25,178 nt of DNA from an uncultured Candidatus Saccharibacteria bacterium (GTDB lineage: Bacteria; Patescibacteriota; Saccharimonadia; Saccharimonadales; Saccharimonadaceae): NCBI GenBank assembly GCA_947097085.1, contig CAMUQR010000005.1, forward strand, positions 1 through 25,178. The letters run 5' to 3'. Every line of letters starts with the position of its first letter. Within the stretch, counting starts at the first letter, position 1. The position numbers were made by a program, and so were the translations under genes. Below, piece by piece: positions 7,187 through 14,156 of the stretch. The notes below the pieces were generated by a model, which saw nothing but the letters and a program-made list of their open reading frames with translations, was not told where the DNA came from and did no database searches.

Positions 7187-8182
7187 TTAGTTCAAATCAA
7201 CTTTAATGCTTGGACCTTGTGAGGTAGCAATAAAAACTGATTGGATGTAAGCGCCTTTGAGGCTAGCTGGTTTGTGCGCCTGCAAGCTATCGAAGAAAGC
7301 TTTGATGTTTTCAGCGATTTTGTCAGCACCGAATGATACTTTACCAACTGACAAGTGAACGATCGCTTGCTTATCAACGCGGTATTCAACTTTACCAGCT
7401 TTAGCTTCGGTGGTAGCTTTTGCAACGTCGGTTGCAATCGTACCGCTCTTTGGATTTGGCATCAAACCGCGTGGGCCAAGAGTACGAGCGTATTTACCAA
7501 GTTTTGGCATATAAGCCGGAGTGGTGATTAAAATATCGAAGTTTAACACACCTTTATCGAGCCGCTGCAAGAACTCTTCATCAGCGACAATGTCAGCACC
7601 AGCTTTGGTGGCTTTGTCGTGTTCGGTTTTTGGCGCGAAGACCGCAACGGCGATTTTTTTACCAGTTCCGTGAGGCAAGCTAACGGTCGCACGAATATTT
7701 TGGTCGGCTTGACGTGGGTCAACACCTAAACGCGCGTGAACTTCAACACTAGCGTCGAATTTGCTTGGGTTGGTTTCAATTGCTAATTTGGTTGCTTCAT
7801 CTAAGCTATAAACCTTGGTTTTATCGATTTTAGCGTAAGCTACTTGGTATTTTTTGCTTCGGCGTTCCAGCAGTGAACGAGTTTTTGGTGCTGGGCCTTT
7901 TTCTTTAGTTGCTACGGCATCACCTTGAGCAGAAGTATCACCCGCTTCTTTGCGAGCTTCTTTTTCGGCTTTTTCTTCCGCTTCTTTGAGCGATTTTTCG
8001 CTACGCTTACCAGCTTTAGCAACTTTAGCTTCACGACCAGCGATTACCGCTTCGTCTTTTGCTTCAGCTTGTTCTTTAGCGTTTTTAATCGCTTCGTTAA
8101 TTTCAGCGATTGTATTTTTGTCAGATACATCTAGCTTCATGCTTTTTGCCAGTTCTAACAACTCACCTTTTTTCATAGTCAT
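7187..8182 (-). CDS. rplA: Ribosomal protein L1 with long N-terminal extension
   Basis: L1 binds the 23S rRNA stalk that moves the E-site tRNA. Residues about 103-331 are a complete L1 (SLPHGTGKK, TLGPRGLMPNPKSGT). The first ~100 residues are extra: residues 3-35 (KKGELLELAKSMKLDVSDK...) resemble a SAP/Rho-N-like helix-extended-loop-helix, followed by about 65 residues rich in Lys, Glu and Ala. The start is taken at ATG 8182, with AAGGA 10 bases upstream; a second ATG lies two codons in, and a TTG at 8236 would add 18 residues. Unusually, the gene is separated from rplK by a gene on the other strand and has its own promoter. Confidence 0.95.
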   Translation of the reverse strand: MTMKKGELLELAKSMKLDVSDKNTIAEINEAIKNAKEQAEAKDEAVIAGREAKVAKAGKRSEKSLKEAEEKAEKEARKEAGDTSAQGDAVATKEKGPAPKTRSLLERRSKKYQVAYAKIDKTKVYSLDEATKLAIETNPSKFDASVEVHARLGVDPRQADQNIRATVSLPHGTGKKIAVAVFAPKTEHDKATKAGADIVADEEFLQRLDKGVLNFDILITTPAYMPKLGKYARTLGPRGLMPNPKSGTIATDVAKATTEAKAGKVEYRVDKQAIVHLSVGKVSFGADKIAENIKAFFDSLQAHKPASLKGAYIQSVFIATSQGPSIKVDLN

Positions 8183-8211
8183 AAGATGAAAATCCTTTCT
8201 GTGGTCATCAC

Positions 8212-8227
8212 GAGTTTTTCTAAACTC
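8212..8227 (-). other. Hairpin in the rplA leader
   Basis: GAGTTT/AAACTC form a 6-bp stem with a 4-base loop in the roughly 65-base leader. L1 often represses its own mRNA through an rRNA-mimic structure. I cannot match this hairpin to the L1 site by eye, so the role is open. Confidence 0.35.
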
Positions 8228-8253
8228 TGCCAACAATTACTTTTAATAGCTAG

Positions 8254-8282
8254 ATTTTATCATTTTTCAGGTTAAAAAGCAA
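8254..8282 (-). promoter_or_regulatory. Promoter of rplA
   Basis: Minus strand: TTGCTT (8277-8282), 17 bases, TAAAAT (8254-8259), with a TG extended -10. It supports independent transcription of rplA. Confidence 0.65.
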
Positions 8283-8327
8283 GCAAGACACATCAGCAAG
8301 TTTAATTGATAAAAAATGTTATAGTTA

Positions 8328-8356
8328 TTGATTTTTATCTTATTTTATGCTATAAT
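8328..8356 (+). promoter_or_regulatory. Promoter of the DUF922-type protease gene
   Basis: TTGATT (8328-8333), 17 bases, TATAAT (8351-8356) with extended -10 TGC. It faces away from the rplA promoter in the same intergenic region. Confidence 0.75.
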
Positions 8357-8404
8357 AAAGAAATATTCTAATAGTGTTGTAGAATTATAAACAAAGGAGA
8401 CTTA

Positions 8405-9304
8405 ATGTTCAAAAGTGGATTTACATCTGCTCGTTTTCAGATGTCAAAAAATTTTCTAATGATTGGCGGATCGCTCGTGGTTATTGCCGGATTATTCGGT
8501 GTGCTTTGGCAACAAAAGACCAGCCAACTCGTCCAGGCTATCAGTGAGCTACCGGCCCAAACTCAGCCATTAGCACGTCAAACAACCGAGACAACTACAC
8601 CGACCGCCCCAACCCAAACCACTTCTCAGCCGGCTACCGCCGTCGCCACCACTCAACCAACTCAACCAGTTCCAGTCCCGGCTCAGCCAAAACAGCCCCA
8701 AACTGCCTCAGTAGTTAAACCAGCCCCAGCCGTGCCAAGTTGCACACGCGTGGCGCATGTTTTACCTCAACCGATTGACTTAATCAACCGCCCAGACGGC
8801 TTGACGCACATTATCGAGCCGACCCTTTATTTTCGGGTTTATGGTCGCGATTCACACACCATTCAGCAACAAATTTGGCGCTGTTCACCTGATATTGGTC
8901 ATCGCCAACTCCATGCCATTTCACAAAGCCGAATTGATTTAAGTTATGGTCAATTTCAACTACCACTATCTGATACCTGCAAGCTCACCAATGTCAAAGT
9001 TGGTTTGCGTACCCTAATGACCTTGCCAACTTGGCAGGCGGACGAGTGGACGCCAACTACCACCAAACAAGCCATGAATCGTTTTTTGTCGGGAATTTTA
9101 GTCCACGAACGAGGTCATGGTCAAATTGATCGTCAATATGCCGAAAAGCTCCTCCATCGTTTGCAGGCCATTCAAGCACCATGCGCTAGCTTAATTTCAG
9201 AAGTGCAAATGGTCGCTAATCAGGTACAAGCCGAATTACGTTCCGCCCAACAAGCGTATGAACTTAAAACCAACTACGGTGCTAACCAAGGCGCTTGGCT
9301 ATAA
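8405..9304 (+). CDS. Membrane-anchored secreted zinc protease, DUF922-like
   Basis: A 299-aa protein with a short basic N-terminus, one membrane segment (residues 17-34), a long Thr/Pro/Gln/Ala linker (about 50-112) and an extracellular domain. The HERGH at 234-238 fits the HExxH zinc-protease signature. The surrounding pattern (Cys-x-Leu, then a strand, then LPTW, then a helix before HExxH) matches the DUF922 or 'predicted secreted Zn-dependent protease' family as I remember it. Four Cys (113, 160, 192 and one near 269) may form disulfides outside the cell. AAAGGAG lies 5 bases before the ATG. The gene stands alone, in the opposite direction, between rplK and rplA. Its substrate is unknown. 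Confidence 0.8.
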   Translation: MFKSGFTSARFQMSKNFLMIGGSLVVIAGLFGVLWQQKTSQLVQAISELPAQTQPLARQTTETTTPTAPTQTTSQPATAVATTQPTQPVPVPAQPKQPQTASVVKPAPAVPSCTRVAHVLPQPIDLINRPDGLTHIIEPTLYFRVYGRDSHTIQQQIWRCSPDIGHRQLHAISQSRIDLSYGQFQLPLSDTCKLTNVKVGLRTLMTLPTWQADEWTPTTTKQAMNRFLSGILVHERGHGQIDRQYAEKLLHRLQAIQAPCASLISEVQMVANQVQAELRSAQQAYELKTNYGANQGAWL

Positions 9305-9323
9305 ACATCTCAACTCCAATTTT

Positions 9324-9356
9324 AAAAATCCCGTGGCATACAGCCACGGGATTTTT
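9324..9356. terminator. Strong bidirectional terminator
   Basis: AAAAATCCCGTGGC (9324-9337) and GCCACGGGATTTTT (9343-9356) form a perfect 14-bp stem with a 5-base loop and T runs on both strands. It ends the convergent DUF922 gene and rplK. Confidence 0.93.
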
Positions 9357-9380
9357 ATTTAACTTCGATTAACAATCGGT

Positions 9381-9815
9381 TTAGTCAACGACTTCGACAC
9401 CCATTGAACGCGCAGTACCAGCAATAATTTTGATAGCACCCTCGAGATCAATCGCGTTGAGTTGGTCTTTTTTGATTTCGGCAATTTCTTCAAGCTGAGC
9501 ACGAGTAATTTTACCAACCTTGTCGGAATGTGGTTTACCTGAACCTTTTTGGATGCCGATTTTTTCACGAATCAGGTCATCAACTGGCTGACCTAGGCTT
9601 TTCCAAGCAAAAGTTCGATCATCAAACACTTGCAGGTGAACAATCACGTTCTTACCCATTAGATCTTTGGTTTTTTCGTTGAATGGGTTGATGAAATCCA
9701 TCATATTCAAACCCCATTGACCCAAAGTTGAACCAACTGGAGGACCAGCAGTCGCACGACCAGCTGGAATACGGAGTTTGAGATTACCGATCACCTTCTT
9801 TTCTTTTTTTGCCAT
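9381..9815 (-). CDS. rplK: Ribosomal protein L11
   Basis: L11 builds the GTPase-associated centre of the 50S subunit. At 144 aa it has normal length. The N-terminal domain carries the conserved PAGRATAGPPVGSTLGQ region and the C-terminal rRNA-binding domain ends in IAGTARSMGVEV. The start is ATG 9815 (MAKK), with AAAGGAAG rather far upstream (about 10 bases). It follows secE-nusG in the usual order but has its own promoter, and is cut off from rplA by a convergent gene. Confidence 0.97.
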   Translation of the reverse strand: MAKKEKKVIGNLKLRIPAGRATAGPPVGSTLGQWGLNMMDFINPFNEKTKDLMGKNVIVHLQVFDDRTFAWKSLGQPVDDLIREKIGIQKGSGKPHSDKVGKITRAQLEEIAEIKKDQLNAIDLEGAIKIIAGTARSMGVEVVD

Positions 9816-9871
9816 AATTCTTTTACTTCCTTTAATTTTTAAATTGATTAAATTCAGTGCGTAACTCTTTT

Positions 9872-9900
9872 ATTATACACTATTTATCAGGCGGAAGCAA
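9872..9900 (-). promoter_or_regulatory. Promoter of rplK
   Basis: Minus strand: TTGCTT (9895-9900), 17 bases, TATAAT (9872-9877). The predicted leader is about 50 bases. rplK can thus be expressed without secE-nusG. Confidence 0.75.
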
Positions 9901-9948
9901 TAACAAGTCCGACAATCAACTCGCTTGTTGATCAATTCATTTAATTAA

Positions 9949-10149
9949 TTATTCAATAATTTTACGATTACGCAAGTCAGTCTCTAGCCTAGTCTGGTTA
10001 TCCAGCGCACCCCGAATTGAGAAGAACGCACCATCAACCTGTTTTTGCAAGGAGTGTAACTGCATAAAAATCACCGCCATCAGCGCTACCAGAACGATAT
10101 TAGTCACAATCAGCACTTTAATCAGCTTGTTTTGACAATCTTTTTTCAC
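9949..10149 (-). CDS. Small single-pass membrane protein between nusG and rplK
   Basis: A 66-aa protein of no family I recognise. A basic N-terminus (MKKDCQNK) is followed by one membrane segment (IKVLIVTNIVLVALMAVIF) and a polar helical tail rich in Gln, Arg and Asp. The GTG at 10149 is preferred because AGGTGG lies 5 bases before it; a GTG three codons upstream would overlap that site. It lies 55 bases after nusG and is likely cotranscribed with it. It is not part of the usual secE-nusG-rplK order. Confidence 0.65.
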   Translation of the reverse strand: MKKDCQNKLIKVLIVTNIVLVALMAVIFMQLHSLQKQVDGAFFSIRGALDNQTRLETDLRNRKIIE

Positions 10150-10204
10150 AAAATCCACCTTTCTTGATGTTCAAAAGCTATTCTAAGCTTAAGCTAATTA
10201 TGTA

Positions 10205-10756
10205 TTAAATCTTCTTAACCTGCAAGATATCGAGCTCGACTGGCGTTTCACGACCAAACATGCTGACCATTACCTTGAGTTTGCCTTTTTGAGCGTCAAT
10301 TTCAGAAATCATACCCTCAAAACCTTTGAACGGACCATCAATAATCGACACCACTTCATTAATGTCAAAATCAATGTGATGAGTTGGCTCTTCTACACCC
10401 ATGCGCTTGCGGATTTTGGCGATTTCTTTATCCGATACTGGAGTTGGAGTAGTTGAAGTTCCCACAAAACCAGTCACACCTGGCGTATTGCGCACCACGA
10501 ACCACGACTCATCAGTCAAGTTCATCTCGACTAGCACATAACCTTGGAAGATTTTTTTGTCGATAACTTTGCGCTTACCGTTTTTGATTTCGATTTGTTT
10601 TTCTTTAGGAACAATCACGTCGAAAATCTTATCCGCCATCTGAACACTGTTGATGCGTTGGCGAATTCCCTCGGCAACTTTTTCTTCGTGGCCAGAGTAA
10701 GTGTGAATTGCGTACCACTGGCGAGTTGAGTCATATCGATTTGCTTTTTTTGCCAT
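10205..10756 (-). CDS. nusG: Transcription elongation/antitermination factor NusG
   Basis: Binds RNA polymerase and links it to Rho or the ribosome. The 183 aa comprise an NGN domain (RQWYAIHTYSGHEEKVAEGI, later FQGYVLVEM and VRNTPGVTGFVG) and a C-terminal KOW domain (VSIIDGPFKGFEGMISEID). It has normal length and all core features. It lies 15 bases after secE, with AAAGGA before the ATG at 10756, consistent with a secE-nusG operon. Confidence 0.97.
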   Translation of the reverse strand: MAKKANRYDSTRQWYAIHTYSGHEEKVAEGIRQRINSVQMADKIFDVIVPKEKQIEIKNGKRKVIDKKIFQGYVLVEMNLTDESWFVVRNTPGVTGFVGTSTTPTPVSDKEIAKIRKRMGVEEPTHHIDFDINEVVSIIDGPFKGFEGMISEIDAQKGKLKVMVSMFGRETPVELDILQVKKI

Positions 10757-10771
10757 ATTATTTTTCCTTTA

Positions 10772-11200
10772 TTATTTAAGCATTAATTTAAAAATGTAAG
10801 AGAAGAGATTATCAAGTGCCAACACTAGCACCAAGAAGAATAGTGAGTAGCCAACCACAGCGAAGACCATCGCCCAGGTTGATTTACGGCTTGGCCAGTG
10901 GACTTTTTTGAGTTCGAGCCAGGAGTTTTTTAAGTAGCGATTGAACAGAATTACTGGTTTAAACACCTTAGTTAGCACTGAACCAGAACGCTTGCGGGTT
11001 TTGACCTTAGCGCTGGTTTTAACCTTGGTGATATTGGTTGTCTTGTCAGCTTTAGTTGTTTTTAACACTTCGGTGGTTTTGGTATTTTTGGCGGTTTTGG
11101 CTGGAACACTAGCTTTGATTTTGGTCACTTTCGTGCCAGCTTTGGTTGGTTTGGGGTCAACCTTGGCCTTGATTTTGTGAACTTTGGCTTGTTTACTCAC
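10772..11200 (-). CDS. secE: Protein translocase subunit SecE with Lys/Thr-rich N-terminal extension
   Basis: SecE clamps SecY in the Sec translocon. The C-terminal ~60 residues are a standard one-span SecE: the amphipathic helix SWLELKKVHWPSRK and then the membrane segment with ALDNLF. About the first 75 residues are an extra low-complexity tail of Lys, Thr, Val and Ala, strongly basic and probably disordered in the cytoplasm. The GTG start at 11200 has AAAGGAG 7 bases upstream. Two consensus-like promoters and a hairpin precede the gene. Confidence 0.94.
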   Translation of the reverse strand: MSKQAKVHKIKAKVDPKPTKAGTKVTKIKASVPAKTAKNTKTTEVLKTTKADKTTNITKVKTSAKVKTRKRSGSVLTKVFKPVILFNRYLKNSWLELKKVHWPSRKSTWAMVFAVVGYSLFFLVLVLALDNLFSYIFKLMLK

Positions 11201-11226
11201 TTCACTTCTCCTTTAAATTAAAAAAT

Positions 11227-11252
11227 TCTGCTTATAAATGAATTTAAGCAGA
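11227..11252 (-). terminator. Terminator-like hairpin in the secE leader
   Basis: TCTGCTTA (11227-11234) and TAAGCAGA (11245-11252) form an 8-bp stem with a 10-base loop. On the minus strand one A and then TTTTTT follow. It lies downstream of promoter P1 and overlaps promoter P2. It could end transcription from the glycosyltransferase gene or attenuate secE. Confidence 0.55.
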
Positions 11253-11259
11253 TTGTCAA
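11231..11259 (-). promoter_or_regulatory. secE promoter P2
   Basis: Minus strand: TTGACA (11254-11259), 17 bases, TATAAG (11231-11236). Its start point falls past the hairpin, so P2 transcripts would avoid it. Confidence 0.6.
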
Positions 11260-11264
11260 GCTTC

Positions 11265-11293
11265 ATTATAGCGCACCAGATGGCGTTTGTCAA
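11265..11293 (-). promoter_or_regulatory. secE promoter P1, perfect sigma70 consensus
   Basis: Minus strand: TTGACA (11288-11293), exactly 17 bases, TATAAT (11265-11270). It is the strongest-looking promoter in the window and drives secE-nusG. Confidence 0.88.
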
Positions 11294-11301
11294 TTATTAA
11301 A

Positions 11302-12447
11302 CTAGCAACAGTCGGGCTTTTTCGGGTCAGGCAAACGACGACCTTTCCATGCTACCACCTGGAATTTATTATAAACAATGCTAAAAAACAACAACCATAG
11401 TTCCTGCAAAAACGCCCACGGCCAGTTAACCAGCCCCAGCAGCCAACCCCGTGCCCAACTAATTCTGGTATAGCACACGCTCAACCAGCTCAGCGCCAAT
11501 ATGCCGATTAGATCAATGATTTGCACCCACCATAGGTTAGTCAAAAACAGATTACTGGTGCAAATCACCATACCGTTGACAATAATCATCAGTACCACTA
11601 GCACATTAGCCTTGAGCCAGATTGATTTATCAAACACCGGCCCATTTGTGCGCACTGCCGTCATCAACTGTGACTGCCAATCTTTTTCGTGGGTAACATG
11701 CAAAAATCGATTCGCTACCAAGAAACGATACTGATGCTTGCTATAGAAATAACTAGCTAATACCGATTCTGGTCGCACGGTCGCACGGTGATGTTCCCAA
11801 AAATTACCGTATTGCTCAAGCTCATCAACCTTAACCAGCCAAATACTGGTGCTAGTCGCCGGAAAATTACGCGAATGCAAAATTAATTCCCAAAAAAATC
11901 GCAACGTCCCGAAAAAGACATTCGGACATAGTCGATCGCGTTTCGGCATCACACTCAACATCGCCAGATTTTTATCAAGCGCATAACGAATCATCGTTCC
12001 CAAATCACCCTCACCGACAATCGTATCAACACTCATAAAAATAATATATGAACCAGTCGCCTGTTCAGTCAGTTGCGCCATAGCATGATTTTTACCAACC
12101 CAGCCCTTTGGTAATTTTGCGCCTTTAATAAACCTTACACCACGCTGTGCAAATTGTTTGACTACGTCTGAGGTGTTATCAACCGAGTCATCATCTAGCA
12201 CAATTACTTCCATTTTTGGATAATCACTAGCGAGAACACGCTCCAAACAAGCCTCGATGGCTTGATGCTCATTACGCGCTGGAATGCAGACCGACACTGC
12301 TGGCAAATCCTCAAAGCGCCGATAATCATCATATGCTCGATTCAGGCGAAAATGTTTTTTTGCAAACCATAAACGCTCTAAGAATGCCCCACTGATAATC
12401 ATCAGACAGCCAGCAAAAATAATCGATAATAAATCAAAACTAGTCAT
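11302..12447 (-). CDS. Membrane glycosyltransferase, GT2 family
   Basis: A 381-aa GT-A-fold glycosyltransferase with an N-terminal membrane helix (residues 4-22), a catalytic domain from about 49 and three or so C-terminal membrane segments (about 279-360). Visible motifs are VSVCIPARNE, VIVLDDDSVDNT and AKLPKGWVGKNHA, a pattern shared with the CrtQ/HpnB-like GT2 group. The usual DxD metal motif (DADT) reads SVDT at 139-142, losing the first Asp. The C-terminus is basic and ends in two Cys. The acceptor is not predictable. The start at ATG 12447 is preferred over 12453 because a -10 box lies 7 bases upstream with no Shine-Dalgarno. Confidence 0.85.
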   Translation of the reverse strand: MTSFDLLSIIFAGCLMIISGAFLERLWFAKKHFRLNRAYDDYRRFEDLPAVSVCIPARNEHQAIEACLERVLASDYPKMEVIVLDDDSVDNTSDVVKQFAQRGVRFIKGAKLPKGWVGKNHAMAQLTEQATGSYIIFMSVDTIVGEGDLGTMIRYALDKNLAMLSVMPKRDRLCPNVFFGTLRFFWELILHSRNFPATSTSIWLVKVDELEQYGNFWEHHRATVRPESVLASYFYSKHQYRFLVANRFLHVTHEKDWQSQLMTAVRTNGPVFDKSIWLKANVLVVLMIIVNGMVICTSNLFLTNLWWVQIIDLIGILALSWLSVCYTRISWARGWLLGLVNWPWAFLQELWLLFFSIVYNKFQVVAWKGRRLPDPKKPDCC

Positions 12448-12454
12448 TATCATA

Positions 12455-12483
12455 AGTATAATAGACCAGCGCAGTTTTGTAAA
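12455..12483 (-). promoter_or_regulatory. Promoter of the glycosyltransferase gene (near-leaderless)
   Basis: Minus strand: TTTACA (12478-12483), 17 bases, TATACT (12455-12460), then 7 bases to the ATG at 12447. It lies in the 45-base gap after the sensor-kinase gene. Confidence 0.6.
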
Positions 12484-12492
12484 ATATTTAAA

Positions 12493-14145
12493 TTACTTCT
12501 TCAGTCGCGTGGTCTTTGGTAATATCAGACTAAAAGTTGAGCCAAAACCTATCCGACTTTTTACCTTCAGTTGTCCGCCCAGCTTATGCGCTAACTGTTT
12601 TGCCACATACAGTCCAAGACCCAAGCCACTGTTATCAGCCGTTCGATAATCTTTAACCTGATAAAACTTGTCAAAAATCTGAGCTTGTTGGTTTTTGGCG
12701 ATACCTAGACCAGTATCAATCACTGCGATTTCTACCTGACGCGCTTTAACAGACGCGGACAGGGTAATGCCACCAGTTTCAGTATACTTCAAGGAGTTAG
12801 TTAAGAGATTTTGTAAAATTTCTTCCAAATAAGCCGAATTAGTAGCGATTTTTGGTAGCTTCGGATCAAGATCCAGGTCAAACTGCAGACCTTTACCATT
12901 AACCGCTGGCTGATTTTTTTCGAACAAACCCTGCAATATTTTCGCCACATCGACCAGCTGAAATTGCACAATTTCCGCCTGTTCGGCTCGTGCTAGCGAC
13001 GCCAAATTATTAGTCGCCGTCGCAAGCTGTGTGATGTATTGATGAGATTTTTTCAGCGCATGAACGAGCGAGAGCGGATCGGTTTTTTTAGTTAATAATG
13101 CTTCCACCTCTCGCAATCCCATTTCAGCCTGAGCAATCGGCCTATGCAGTTCTTGACCAATCACCCGCGCAAATTCGTCACGCTCAGCCATCAGATTACG
13201 CTCAAAAGTCACATCACGCCACATCAACAAACACTCGCCCATCTCTGCCACGCCATAAGCATTCTTAATTGGTGCAATGGTCAGTTCTAGTCGGATTTTT
13301 TCACCATTAGCATCAACATAAATCAGCTGATCCGTAGTTCTAACGGTATGAGTAGCCCGAATTAGCTCATCTAGCTGCACCGACTGATCGTCCAAATCAG
13401 TCAATGTTAATATCTTACTCAACTCTCGACCCACAATCTGATCATTCAATTCAAACATAGTCGAAGCAACATCATTACATAGAGAAATTTTCGAATCCTG
13501 ATCTACCCGCATCACACCACAATCCAGGTTGTCGATTAAAGTTTTAATACCATCATCAGCATCTGTCACAGCGTATTTGGTAGTTTTCGAGGGTGCAGTG
13601 AGTGATTTATCGGAATTATATAAGCTTAAAATCAACAGCACAGCTCCATAGACCACTCCGCTTAGCACCATCAAACTCTTCGTGCCGTAGCCAGTACTCG
13701 TCAAACCCGCTATTTTCCCACTAAAAATCACCAGCATTTCTAAGCCAATCATATTAGCAAACACCAGCCCAAAGTTAGCATAGAACAGACTATTAAACGC
13801 TATACTCGCCAACACCGCCATTGTTAGCGAGCTAATATCTTGTGCCAAACCGATATAGATACTAAGCATAACGATACTAAAAATTAAGTAAAGCGTACGT
13901 GCCTTCGGTAAGTTCGGTTTGGTAGGTAGCTTAAACAGCAGTTGATAAATCACCAAACCAACACTCCAAATTACTACTACTGCCAATGGCCACAGTACGC
14001 TATCCAGTGGCGTACTATCAGAAATTGGCGCAATCACAGCATCAAGCGCAATAAGTAGAGGCGACAGCCACAACAAACCATCACAAATCACCTCAAGATA
14101 TTGCATTAACTGTTGCCAGCGATATGATTGCCCACCGTTGTTCAT
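12493..14145 (-). CDS. Membrane sensor histidine-kinase-like protein with non-canonical H-box
   Basis: A 550-aa protein with about six N-terminal membrane segments (residues 20-176), a PAS domain (about 200-312), a HisKA-like dimerisation helix and a C-terminal HATPase. The ATP site is complete: N box with Asn446/Asn450, G1 DTGLGI (477-482), F box FDKFYQ and G2 GLGLGL (507-512). In the H-box, where kinases have SHELRTP, this protein has GQELHRP (330-336): the phospho-acceptor His is Gln331 and a His (334) stands where Arg normally is. No response regulator gene is adjacent. It may phosphorylate a different His, act as a phosphatase, or only bind ATP. It starts 11 bases after the preceding orphan gene, so the two are probably cotranscribed. 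Confidence 0.88.
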   Translation of the reverse strand: MNNGGQSYRWQQLMQYLEVICDGLLWLSPLLIALDAVIAPISDSTPLDSVLWPLAVVVIWSVGLVIYQLLFKLPTKPNLPKARTLYLIFSIVMLSIYIGLAQDISSLTMAVLASIAFNSLFYANFGLVFANMIGLEMLVIFSGKIAGLTSTGYGTKSLMVLSGVVYGAVLLILSLYNSDKSLTAPSKTTKYAVTDADDGIKTLIDNLDCGVMRVDQDSKISLCNDVASTMFELNDQIVGRELSKILTLTDLDDQSVQLDELIRATHTVRTTDQLIYVDANGEKIRLELTIAPIKNAYGVAEMGECLLMWRDVTFERNLMAERDEFARVIGQELHRPIAQAEMGLREVEALLTKKTDPLSLVHALKKSHQYITQLATATNNLASLARAEQAEIVQFQLVDVAKILQGLFEKNQPAVNGKGLQFDLDLDPKLPKIATNSAYLEEILQNLLTNSLKYTETGGITLSASVKARQVEIAVIDTGLGIAKNQQAQIFDKFYQVKDYRTADNSGLGLGLYVAKQLAHKLGGQLKVKSRIGFGSTFSLILPKTTRLKK

Positions 14146-14156
14146 AAGATTATTCT

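Noticed and set aside
9905..9940. ATCAAC/GTTGAT hairpin after the 66-aa membrane gene as a terminator
   Set aside because: Only a 6-bp stem and no proper T run on the relevant strand.
10170..10200. AGCTTAAGCT palindrome between nusG and the 66-aa gene
   Set aside because: Short and AT-rich, with no T run or promoter next to it; not enough to call a site.
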